Assembly (NCBI GenBank): GCA_030549205.1
Contig: JAUKTV010000002.1
Location: 1,612,001 to 1,676,000, forward strand
Direction: 5' to 3'
From: Apiosordaria backusii
Lineage: Eukaryota > Ascomycota > Sordariomycetes > Sordariales > Lasiosphaeriaceae
DNA length: 64,000 bases
Positions 45,411-56,713 of this stretch are shown piece by piece; the stretch's first letter is position 1; every line of letters begins with the position of its first letter. The notes below the pieces were generated by a model. The model searched no databases, was not told the DNA's origin, and was given only the letters and a program-made list of their open reading frames with translations. A program made the position numbers and the translations under genes.

Positions 45411-46487
45411 CTACTTGGACTCCTCCTCGCCCTCGCCGAGAAGGGCGTTCCTCTTCGCCGCCTGTCTCTCGAGCTTGCGCTCGCGAGCAGCCTTGGTTCT
45501 GGCACGCTTGGCATCCATCTCCTCCTTGATCTGTCTCTCACGAGCCTTCTCAGCCTTGGCACGGTGAATCTGTGAGGGTAAATGTCAGTATCATAGGTCT
45601 GGTCATCCTGGGATAGCAAGGCTGAAACATACGTGCTCAACGAGGGCACGCTTGTGCTTGAAGGTGTTACCCTTGGCAGCGTGGTAGAGCTCGTGGTAGA
45701 GGTGCTTGTCAATCTTGCCGCTGGCGCGGTACTTGACGAGTAGACGGCGGAGGACACGCTGGCGACGCATCCAGAGGACCTGCCTGCACTGGTTGTCAGC
45801 ACACATGCTTGATTTGTAATTCGTTCCCCAATATCAAAATCCCATCAGAATGACGCCAACAGTTGACATCAAGAAAAATTGCGGTTCATCCGACTCTCCA
45901 TCTTCCAATTCTGACAATCCTGCAGGGATATCGAGGGCGGTACGTACTCGGGCATACGGGCATCGGCGGTACCCTTGCGCTTACCGAAGCCACGGTGGCG
46001 ACCAATCCGGCGGGCGAGGTTCAGCTCCCGCGCACGAGAGCGCGAGTGCATGGTGACGGGCTTCTTGATGATGAGGCCATCGGAGACGAGCTTGCGGATC
46101 GTCTGGCGGGAGTTGGCGTTGGAGATCTCGCTGACCTCGTTGGGGTCGAGCCAGACCTTGCGCTGACCGCAGCCCAGCACGGACGACGCCAGGCGCTTCT
46201 GGGTCCTCAAGTTAACCCTACAGAGCCGAAAAACGTCAGCATCTTGTTGCTTGTCTGTCTTTCGGTGTGTATTCGACGGATATCGGAAATTCGAGATGAT
46301 GGTGGAGGGCCTCTTCTTCTATTTCTGTCATCGGTGGCTCGTTCTCGGTGCAGGCCTGAGTTGGCCATCGTGCCTCGCAAAACTCCCCGACCTTTGAATG
46401 AAACAAAAAAAATCGACCGTTCCAGCGCGGGTGGCAGATCTTGTGATGGTGGGAATCGCTCGGTGAGGCGGCTGCTGGTACTCACAT
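45411..46487 (-). CDS. rpl19: 60S ribosomal protein L19 (eL19), start codon split by an intron
   Basis: Exons on the minus strand: 46487-46486 (bases A and T of the ATG), 46217-45948, 45783-45633, 45569-45411; 193 residues. The first intron (46485-46218, 268 nt) falls inside the start codon: AT, then G-GTT-AAC, giving MVNLRTQKRLASSVLGCG. Family marks: WLDPNEVSEI, RQTIRKLVSDGLII, GRHRGFGKRKGTADAR, then EQVLWMRRQRVLRRLL across the exon 2/3 junction, KIDKHLYHELYH and a Lys/Arg/Glu-rich C-terminal helix. Donor ATGTGAGT and acceptor CTGTAG are both normal. A TACTAAC...CTACAG signal just upstream (46500-46520) hints at a further 5' UTR intron. Structural component of the large ribosomal subunit. 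Confidence 0.95.
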
Positions 46488-47542
46488 CTTGACGGATTGA
46501 TGCTGTAGATGGTTAGTATGGGAGGTTGTCGATGGATTGGATTTTCCGCTGAGGGGAAGTTCGTTCCTCAGAATTTCTCAAGCTGCAGTTTGTGGGTTTC
46601 CCGGGTGGGGCCGCAAATTTGCCTGCGATTGGCAAAGGGTTCGTGTGGATCACGTGCCCTAACCCGTGCTTATGATCATGCAGCTCCGGCGAGGAGTCAG
46701 GCGGTCAATGCACTGGTCCACTTTATTTTTGCTGGTCTGGTTCTTGAGAATGTTCCTGAGAAAAAGGTCATTACAACATCGGGCACTTGGTGATGACCCC
46801 ATACCTGCTCACCCACCTGCCACTCGCAAAGACAGCAGCACTACGGTCCACCACATGTGCTAGGTAGGTAATTACAATACCTTCCCTCCTACATGCCTTT
46901 CCCTGCAGCTTCATCCCCTTCATGATCCATGTGTCATGATGGCTCATTTCACTTCAAGAGGCAAAACAGCTCGAGACTTATACCACCGGCTAGTTGTGCT
47001 TGCCTAGATCCTTCCTACTATCACTCTCTTTTTCCAAACTTACGCTTACAACAGACGGCTGTTTCACATGGACCAGTGGCACAGTCCCATCATCGACTTA
47101 ACTACACAACGTAATGGAACTGATTCTTGCAAAGATAAAACACTCAGTGACATCCAGTCAGTAACATCCATTCAGTATGACATTCCATTTTAAAAGAATG
47201 ATTAAATAGGTATTTCGATTGTAAATTTTAGACCCAGACATCAGATACAAGAGTTACTTGATTACCTTATGATGAATCCTGGGACACACCAGCACTAGGC
47301 CACTGATTTCCTCTCTGGGCATCAAATAAATATACCATTTGACCATGGCGTTACATGCCCCATATCTACAATTAAATCACTTTCCATGGCCAACCTCGAA
47401 TCGACAACTGGTTGGTTGAGTAACACTCTTTCAAAACCTGGATCGTCATTTCAGGAAGCAAAAATACAACAAAAATAACATTTTCCCACCTAACTACCAA
47501 TACACAACGCTACCCATTTTCCGCTTTCCGCTTTTATTCCCC
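46488..47542. other. Intergenic DNA
   Basis: Promoter of rpl19 and 3' flank of gcn1; the right half (47100-47530) is A/T-rich. No gene is seen. Confidence 0.5.
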
Positions 47543-50500
47543 CTACTCCTCCCCAAAAACATCCCCCCCAACATCCACCTTACCCACCGCCATAATCTCC
47601 TTCTCGTCCTCCACCTCATCGTTCGACAGCCCCAACCCCCCCTGCCCACCCTCCGCCTCCCTCCGTTCCCTCACCTGCGCCCCCAGCCTCAGTGCGACCC
47701 TCTTAAAGTAATCCTGCATGCTCCTCTTCACATTCGGTTGCAAGTCGGCCCCCTGTTGAGCAAGCCACTTGTCAAACACCTTGCTCTCCTCATCCGCCAC
47801 CGCAAACAGCTGCACAAACGCCGCCTCGGCCGCCAGCTTCACCGGAATAATGGTGTCACGGACAGAGGCGAACACGGGAGGGGCGAGAAGGCCCAAGTGA
47901 GGGCGGACCATGTCCGGGTGAGTGCGGGCGAGGGTGCGGACCAGCACCAGCGCAAGACGGCGGGAGTCGCTCGCGTTACCCGGGGGAATGATCGTAGAGA
48001 GGGTGGAAAAGATGGGCTTGGTGGTCTCAAACGCCTTGGGCGCGTCGCTGAGGAGGTATTTCCCCGTCGCGACGATGTAATTGTCCGCGATGAACGGCTG
48101 TGACGTCTCATGTTAGCTCAAACTCCCAGATGATAGAAGCAGGAATACTCACATCCTTACACTGTATCCCCCCACAAAGCAACTCCGGCAGCTCCTCCAA
48201 CAGCCCACACTCCTCCATCACCCCCGGACTCTCCAACAACACCGCATTCAGCGCCAGCACCGCCGAAATGCTCCACTCCCCATGCCTCAACACCCTGTTC
48301 CTCAACAACCCGCCCGCAACCTCGGTATTCACATTCTTCACCAGCGCCCCAAACAGCTTCGCATTCGTAATGACCATCCCGCTATCCCTCTCGTCCACCC
48401 CGTTATCATCGCTATCAATCAGCCCCAAAATCGCCGCCCTCGATTGCTCCCCCATGTTGGCCCCAGCCTTGCTAATCACCTCATAAAGCGCCTTCAACAT
48501 CGCCGTCTTGACCCCCGCATCGCTCGTCTTGGATCCCGTAACCAGCTCCGCAATCAGAGGGTCAACCCTCGGCGTAAACTTGATCAGCGTCCCCAGCGCC
48601 CTCGCCGCCCTGCCCCTCAGCAACTCGCTCGAAGTATCAGCCAGTGACTTGGCAAATGTCCTCTGCAGCTGCGGTAGGAAGGGCTTCAGAGCGGTCGGCA
48701 TCTTCTCGAGGAGGTTATTGAGCGTGAGCAAAATCGCAGATTTGACCTCGGTAGACCGCTCAGAGACAACTCTGATCAGCGGCCCAGTAATCTGCGTCAC
48801 AAACGGCTTCAACGCAGCCTCGCTCGTCCTGTCCACGATATCGCTAATCGCCAGCGCGGCTGATACCCTGTGTTCAGTGGTGCCGTTCATGAGACCTTGC
48901 AGGAAAATAGGCAAGATGGCATTGATGCCCTTTGGCAGCTCAAACCCAGGCAAGTTGGCGCCAGCAACACCAACGTGAAGCAATGTCTGTCTGGTGGAGG
49001 GCACAAGAGCCTCCATTTCTTCCTTCTTGAGCTTCTTGGTGAATTCACTGAGCGCGCTCCAGGAGGACTTGACGACTTCCTTGTCGCGGTCATCAAAGGA
49101 GTTCAACAAGGCGCGGATGATGTCTTGGTTGTACCTCGAGTAGTCGACGTCGGCCTCGGAGAAGAATTTGGCCAAGTGGCGAGCGGTAACGGCCCGCTTG
49201 CGGTGGTCTTCGTGCTTGGTGAGCTGCAAGAGGACATTCATCACCACGTTGAGACCGTCGTACTCGTCGATAGACAGCAGGACGGTATCAAACGATTTGT
49301 CGAGATCCTCCCGGAGGTCATCCTCAGTGCAGTTGATAATGTTGTCCATAAGCGAGTTGATAATGTTGGGTAGCCGACGGTTCATAGCCGGACCGGCCAC
49401 CTTGGACAACGAAGCCAACGCCTTGGCGTTAAACGCCGAGATGGGTGGCGCGATGAGCGTGGGGATGAGGTTGGGAAGGATGATGTTGGAGCGGGTTGTC
49501 TCGGTAAGCAAAGTAAGCAAAGCCGCGAGAGCATTGTCCGCATCCTCATCAGACCGTAGGAGATTAAGAAGATACGGCAGGACTTGATCAATGGCACGCT
49601 TGCCGAGAATCTGCTGCAGCGAGTCAAAGGCCTCAGCAGCCGCCTCGCGAACCTCATCATCCGAGTCGGTGAGGGCCGTGCGAACAACAGAAATAAGTGT
49701 CTTTTCGTGATCCTCAAGCGCTTCTGGCGAAGCGGATGAGATGAGCTCCTTGAGCGCAAGGCAAATACCCTGCTTGGCATCCACATCGCTAGATGTCTGC
49801 AAGCCCTCCTCGAGCGTGGGCAGCAAAGTGGCCAAGACGCCATCGCCCGCTTTCCTGATGAGTTCGCCAAGGGCGTTGCTAGCAATGACCTTGTGCTCCA
49901 TGTTGGCGCTGCCGAGACGGCGAATAATGAGCTGAGTGAGCGTAGGCACCAACTCCTTAAGCGTCCGTGGACTGTGCACCAGCGCCTTCCAGACACTAAT
50001 AGCGGCAGACCGCACGGCACCAGCCGTATCGCAGCGGCAGACATACAGCGCCGAGAGAATCTTGTTGCGCTTCTCGTCTCCAAGAACTTCGCGGAGAGAG
50101 GCACCAGCTTCCTTGGTAAGATCCTGGTCCTCGTCCTCGTCCTCCTCGGCGTTGGCTTTGATACCGGCCAAGTTAAACAGAAGGTCTCCCACCAACTCGA
50201 CGGAGCTGAGACGGATGCGGTAGCTGTCATCGGCAAGACCGCGCTCGAGCTCGGGAAGAAGCAAGTCCACGGCGCGGACAGCAAAGTTCTTGACAAGGAG
50301 GCGACCGGCGCGGAGAGCCGTCTCTCGGATGCTCTCAACGTCGTCGGCAAGACCAGACAGAATTGGCGGGATGATCTTGCCGAGATAGTTGGCGAAACTG
50401 TTGCCGAAGCACACGGGCAAGAAGATGAAGAGAGACATGAAGCCCTCGCGGACGGAAGCCTTGGCAGACTCCACGTTTTGCAGGATGGTGGGAAGGGTCT

Positions 50501-53500
50501 CCTCCAGTCTCGATGTACCGAGACCAGCAAGAACCTCGCTGAGTGCCTGGGCGGATCCAAGTCTGTCGCCAGCACCGGTGTCCGACTTGAGGGTCTGCAT
50601 AAGACCAGGAATAAGATCTGGAAGCGCGTCCTCGCCCAGCTTCTCGACGAGAGAACCGAGGGCACGAGAGGCCGTTGCACGGGTTGTAGGCACAGGATCG
50701 ACAATAGCGAGCTTGAGACCAGCAACGAGCACAGGTAGATGAGAGACGAGATCCTTGCGCTCTGTGAGATGGGCCAAACTGCCAATGACTTGAGCAGCCT
50801 TCCGTTTGGTGTTGGACCGGTCGGCCAAACCACGCTGCAGGATACGACTGACAAGAGCCAGAGAAGGTGCGTCGAGATAATGGACGAACTGCACCTTGAT
50901 GAGAGAATCGAGAGCAGTGTCCGTATACTTGGTAGGATCGCTGAGGGCCTTGAGGAGGACATCGACAAGGCTGTGAATCTCGGGGTTGTTGATGACCTCG
51001 CCAAATCTCTTCAAACTCTTGTTGGCAGCAGAACGCACTTCCTTGTGACTGTCGTTCAGGACAGCCGTCAGCGGTGGGATAATCTCAGGAAGACTCTGCG
51101 CCAGTTGTTGGGGGTCAAGGTACGCCATGGCACCCAAGAGATCGCAAGCTCCCTTCTTGCTACGCCACTGGTCGTCGTCAAGACCTCTGAGCAGTGTGGG
51201 TAAGATCTGCTTTACACCATACGAGCTCAGCTTGGCGAAGCAGGCCTTGGCGGCAGCCAAAGCGGCCTCACGCACATCCGCGTTGCTATCACCAAAGCCA
51301 GCGAGAAGCTGCGGCACAATCTGGATGACATACGGCTCAAAGACACGGCCAAGGATGGTGGAAAGAAGCTCGTAGGCAAGCAAAGCAGACTCGCGCTGAC
51401 GAACATCCTTCTTGTTCTCGAGGCAGCTGTGAAGAGTGACCAGGATACGGTACTCTTTCAGCACAGTAATGCCTCTACCAAGGACAAGACCGGCAAGACC
51501 GTAGGCAGCACCACGTTGCTCAGGGTACTTTTGAGACGTCATCAAAACCTCAAGCACCTGGTCAAAATACTTGGAGGACTTATCTCCCGAAATGCGAACC
51601 AACGGAGGGAGGCACTCAGCGATGGCATACTGAACTGTTTCGGACGGGGTGCTGAGTGTCGAAAGGAGACGCTCAATGACGACCGGGATTTTCTTATCAC
51701 CATGCTTGAGGTGACGGGCAAGGGCACCGTACATAATAATGACGGCTTCGTTGACACGATCCGCCGATTCCGAGTGTTTGTCAGGTGCTTCGAGCGTCTT
51801 CTCAAACGTCTTCATGAGATTGTCGAGAATGCCCTTGCCGTGAATCTCAATAGCAATGTTGGCGGCCTCGAGCATCTCGGCACGTACGTTGCTGTTCTGG
51901 TCCCCAAGAGGACCCTGCTCGATAAGGTAGGCAAAGAAGGGCTCGAGCTGGTTCTTTTGCAAGTGCGGCCCAAGATCCTTGAAGGCAAGGGCAATACCAT
52001 GTCGAGCCTCCCAAGGGTCCGTCAGGTCCATCTTCTTGGGCATGCCAAACTCGTCCAACAGCTGCACGCGAGGCTTCGCAAGCTCAGTATATGAAACTCT
52101 GAGCTTCTCGAGCACAGAGCTGATGACGGTAAGATGTTGGCTAGCAGCCTCGGCGAGCGATCTGGCAGCAGCACGACGGAGCTGTGCGTCCTTGCTTTCC
52201 AGGTAGGGCAGCATCTTGTGAGCGAGCTCTTCGGTCACCTTGAACTCGCTCTCCTCCCAGATTTCGCGACCGAGATCGACATTCTCCTCATCGTCGTCGT
52301 GGCAGGCGAGCCAGATCTCTTCAGAGACCTCAAGGTCGCTCATGTCGACATCAGCACTGATGGCCTGCAGCACGGCAGACCGCACGCTTGTTTGAGAGAC
52401 AATGACACCGCGAGACAGGATTCCAATCTCCTCAGGTGTAATATTAGGAGCAACACAGCGCACCATGTCGGCAAAGCAGTCCTTGATGATTTTGTAATGC
52501 TGGTTGTACTTTTGCATCGAGTCGATCAGAGTCGAGAGGACTTCACCTCGAGGGATGGCTTCATCCGCCGAAGCATCGGTGTGGAAGGTGAGGATATCGA
52601 TAGCGAGGACGACTTGGGCGTCTCGGTCTTCGGCGGTGGCTCCAAACCCACCCTTCTCGAGGACCAGCAGCACGAGCGGCAAGATATAGATGAGGGAAAC
52701 TGTGTCGAAGGGCCGCTGTTCACCCGCAAAACGCAAGCGATACAGCACTCTGGTGACGAGATCAAAGAACGGCTCTTGGGTATATGTATCTGGGAGCGGC
52801 GAAACTTCATGGGCGCGAAGAGTGGCGGCTCCGATAAACGGGCGGATGGTACCAAGGCGGTTTGTGACTTGTTCAGCGCAAGACACCAAGGCCAGTGGGC
52901 CAGTCTCTCCAGTGATCAGGCAGGCGCCGGCATCGATCACATCCAGTGTTGCCTTTACGGCAGCTCCAATCCAGCGGCTGGCATCTGTTGGTGGTCCGGT
53001 TGCGAGACTCTTGACGATACCAAAGCCCCGCACCAACTTGGCGGCAGTCTGGCGAACAGCACCTCGGATCTCAGCCTCTTTCTTGAGCTGGGCACTCACC
53101 TTGGCCGTCTCGTCGGCAGTTAGCTTCTTTTGAGTGCCCTTCTTTTGAGCGAGCTGTTCCCGGAGCTCCTGTTCCCACTTCAACGTGTCGTAATCCTTGG
53201 TGTTCTTGTTGGGCACCACATTTTGTTTCTTGGCCAGGACGTCCACGAATGCGGTGCCTTCGGGGGTGCGGAAAATGGCAGCTTCGAGGGGACCGACAGT
53301 TTGAACGGCGGCGACATCTAGGTCTTGTTGGATGAGGTCGACAATGCGCGAGGTCATAGTCTCAGGGGCAACAAAGACCAGCTCGGCAGCCGCATTGTAG
53401 GCCGCAGCCTTGACGGCCTCTGACTTTTGCTCGAAGCCAGTCCTTTGAACAATCTCGTCGATGAGCTTTTGATCGTACTTCCTGGCAAGCTCACCCGGGT

Positions 53501-55688
53501 CAAGCTGAACTCTCAGGCAGAGCTCAATCCAGCTTGCACGAGGGATCAGGTTCGTCTTGGCCAAGACAAGCAGCGAACACATTTGGATTTCCAGCTTGGT
53601 CTTGTCGACTCCTGGCCCGGCACGCTCTGGGCTCAAGCAGATGGCCTTGAGTACCAGGTGCAGGTTAGTTGTCTCTGCTTTTGAAAGAACGGCGGCCGTC
53701 TCCTTGTCTCCAGTCTCAAGAGCTTCAATCCATTGCCACAGGCCATTAATGATCTCGGCGGCAATAGACAGGTCTTCCGAGCCAGCTGTCTGTACACAGA
53801 GCTCGGTCAAACCATCCATGGCCTGGCGCCGTACCGTAGGAGAGGTGACGGTTGAGCAGATCACATAAATGTATGCTTGTGCCCAGGCTAGCCTCACAGT
53901 CGCGTTGCTGGAAGCCAGCGCAGACGCAGTGGCAGAGAGGGCGCGGGCGAGCCATTCCAGGTCGTCCCCGGTAAACTTGCTGTAGATTCTTGGGCTGAGC
54001 AAGTATGAAGGCTTTGGCTCAAACACCAAGCTATTTTTCTCGATAGATGCCTTCTTGATGCCATCTTGGAGCTTGGCGCTCTGTAGTCTGTGGAAGAGCG
54101 GCGCAAGCCCGCAGACTGCCAGTGCACCAGTGACGATGCCGTTTTGTGAAGCGGTAGCAGCATTGGCGACAACTTCATTGAAGGTAGCCAACAGAGGCGG
54201 TACCACAGCTTCCGCAAATGTGATGAAAGCTGCTGGGAGACCTGTTTCGGCATCTTGGGGGATGCTTCGCAGCACTTCGCCAGTCCGAAGGATCCAAATC
54301 CGGCGCACAGGGAACTTCTTGTCAGCCAGCCCTTTAGCATAGACATCAACCAGCGCTTTTGGAACCTCTGACCCGGCAAGGAGAGAGATGGCGCTGGCGT
54401 TGAGGGCGAGAGTTTCGGCGCTCAGAGCGGCTTCGTTGGCCTCCTTACCCACAATGGTGGGAAGCCCAGTAGCAATTTTGGTCGCGATGGATGGCGAAGC
54501 AGGCAAAGCGACTAGAATTCCCGAATGGAGAACCCTGTGGTCGGCAGAGGCGAGTTTGCCTCCTTTCAGGGGAGTGAGAACCTCATCAACGGACTTTTCC
54601 ACCTCGGCCAGATCCTTGGAGCTAGCAGCGAGTGCTCTGAATGCTGAGACAGCCCCACTGCGAATCGTGGCATTGGAAGACTTGAGGTTGGATAGTAATG
54701 GCTTTGTAAAACGTCCGCTGAGTGCTTTGGAAAGATCGAAATCAGGCAGAGACCGAACTAGGGGCGTGATGAGATCGTTTAGTACCACTTCAGGGGCTCT
54801 CAATAGGCCTTTCTCGAGCGCTGGGAACACCTCCTTGTCAAGATCCTCTAGATTGACAAAGACCGAGAAGAAATCACTCAAGCCATTGGCGAGATGCTTA
54901 GGGACTGGCGTTCGTGATCCAGCAATTTCGCGTGTGTAAAAGGCAAGGTAGAGGCTCTTTGCGCCTTCGACAATGGGCTTGGCCTCGGGCTTTCGCGAGC
55001 ACACACCGGCAATCACGCCGAGCAAGGCAGCATTTTTGGCAGTCGGCTGGGTCCCTTTCGTGGTAAGGAGCTTAATAGCGGCCTCGATAGCTTTGATATC
55101 GGCTGAGAAAATCTTCCTGAACCCCCTCCGTGTGATCACCAGAGCTGACCGCCCAACGCTGACCCTCGCGGTGGCCTGAAGGCACTTGTCGAGGCCATCG
55201 GCTGTTGCCTGAATAACGTCGTTCCCAAACTTCTCCCAGAGAGGCGTCCCCGCCAGATTCTCGATCAGCAGGTTACACCATTCCAGCAGCACAAATGCAT
55301 TTCCTGGCGCAATTCCCGGCTTTTGGATCTCCTGCTTCACAGCGGCCACTAGTGGGGCGAGGATATCGGATTCTCCTGTTTTGCAGATCGATACGAGACA
55401 TCGCTGTACGGCGTGTCGAGAGTGCTTATCGGTGTAAAAGGCATGGGTCCAAAATATGACTTTGAGGAGGCCTAGTGTAGAAGGCTTGTCGAGAGCTGTC
55501 CACCAGACGGAGGGTTAGCTAGCTGCACCACCAACTTTGATAGGAGACTCACATTTATGAGCAATCTTCTCGTCAATGGCGCGCAATTGGGCGATTCTGG
55601 CAGTTGTGGACGACAGGGTCAGGGCCGTCTTTGCATGCTTGAGGTCGAAGTCGCTCGACGAGGCGGGCGCAGTGGCAGCTTCAGACAT
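47543..55688 (-). CDS. gcn1: Translational activator GCN1
   Basis: Exons on the minus strand: 55688-55553, 55495-48153 (7343 nt), 48097-47543; phases agree; 2677 residues, close to yeast Gcn1 (2672). The protein is a near-continuous array of HEAT repeats. The central part has the eEF3-related region (for example QRGAAYGLAGLVLGRGI, LLGAMAYLDPQQLAQSLP). The C-terminal third has the segment that binds the RWD domain of Gcn2 in the family (GDLLFNLAG region, then SALYVCRCDTAGAVR). GCN1 sits across stalled/collided ribosomes and activates the kinase Gcn2 on uncharged tRNA, starting general amino-acid control. The short last intron encodes an in-frame read-through that would end soon after (EFELT), so retention would truncate the protein by 185 residues. 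Confidence 0.97.
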
Positions 55689-56713
55689 TTTGGAAGTGGT
55701 GTTCTAGTAATGGGTCGTATAATGACATGGTCGGGCGGCCCAGTCCCCGCAGTCGTTTTTGAGAGAAATACTCGTGTTTTCGTATTCAATATGGGAATGT
55801 TTCCAGAACGCTGTCTCTGCCTGTCACTCCCGTCTGGACTGTTTTTCGGCGACGACTCACATTTCGCCCAAAGTGGGCTGCCCTGCACCTGCAGCTGCCA
55901 CCTGAGCTAGGGGTTATTGGCACTGTGCTGCCCCTCAGTATTAGGTATTTTCACCACCTGCGGCATGCCTCGCTGCCTTATGACTTTCTAGGTCCACGGG
56001 TGGCACTTCCTATAAAAAAGAATATTTATGTCTCTTCCAAGGCATTGATTATAATTTGAAGCCACTCAGGAATTCTCCAGGTTTCCTTAGACCTCCGCTT
56101 CCAGCAAACAGCAGTACCAAGCTTGCCCTGTTTACTCTGTACACAGTGTTTGTAACTTCAACCCTGCCCCGCGCCTCCAACGGCAGAGCTGTCTCAGATC
56201 TGGAGCTTCAACTTTGCCCACTTCAACCTCTTCCACTCCTTGCTGGTTCGATATTTGCCCTCGCAGCTCACCGAAGAACCACGATTGGCACACTCTCAAG
56301 CTTAAATTTGCTATTCATAGCCATCACCTGTCCCTCAAATCATCATCCGTTGCTCCGATCTCTCAGGACACACGACCCAATTGCGACTGCGACTTCAACT
56401 GCGACTTCAACTGCGACTTCAACTGCGACTTCAACTGCAACTGTGACTACGACCTCCTCGTTCGCCGCGCTGGCCGGAATGCCCTGTTTGAATAGTGACC
56501 CCATCGCAGCGGTGGGGTGCTCCACCTGAATCTGGCAGGCGGTCGTGCTTTGCCCGGCAAACCAGGCTGAGTCGTGAAATTTCAGGGCCGGGCATCCTGG
56601 GCCTCGAGATCTGCCTGCCCAGCGTCAGCGCCAACTGATCATATCGCCGGCCGTCCTCTCCCTTCGCTGTGTTTTCCTCGCACCCTCCAACTCCAGCGCA
56701 CCATCTTTACAGA
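55689..56713. other. Divergent intergenic region (gcn1 / DEAH helicase)
   Basis: Shared upstream region of the two divergent genes; includes a 12-bp tandem repeat listed separately. ORFs here are low-complexity and not called. Confidence 0.5.
56389..56436. repeat. Four perfect copies of a 12-bp tandem repeat
   Basis: Unit GCGACTTCAACT repeated exactly four times, with degenerate half-units on both sides. It lies about 280 bp before the helicase start codon. Confidence 0.95.

Noticed and set aside
45786..45945. Possible box C/D snoRNA in the second rpl19 intron
   Set aside because: GGATGA and CTGA words are present, but box C has a mismatch and no closing stem forms, unlike the cpc-2 intron.
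46218..46485. Possible snoRNA in the 268-nt first rpl19 intron
   Set aside because: CGATGACA and CTGA are spaced loosely and lack a terminal stem. Long first introns are usual in ribosomal protein genes.
49382..51004. 540-codon minus-strand ORF within gcn1
   Set aside because: Same strand, other frame of the GCN1 HEAT array; Ser/Arg-rich shadow translation.
29960..55688. Functional cluster of amino-acid control genes (cpc-2 and gcn1)
   Set aside because: About 16 kb and several unrelated genes lie between them. Co-location in one window is most likely chance.
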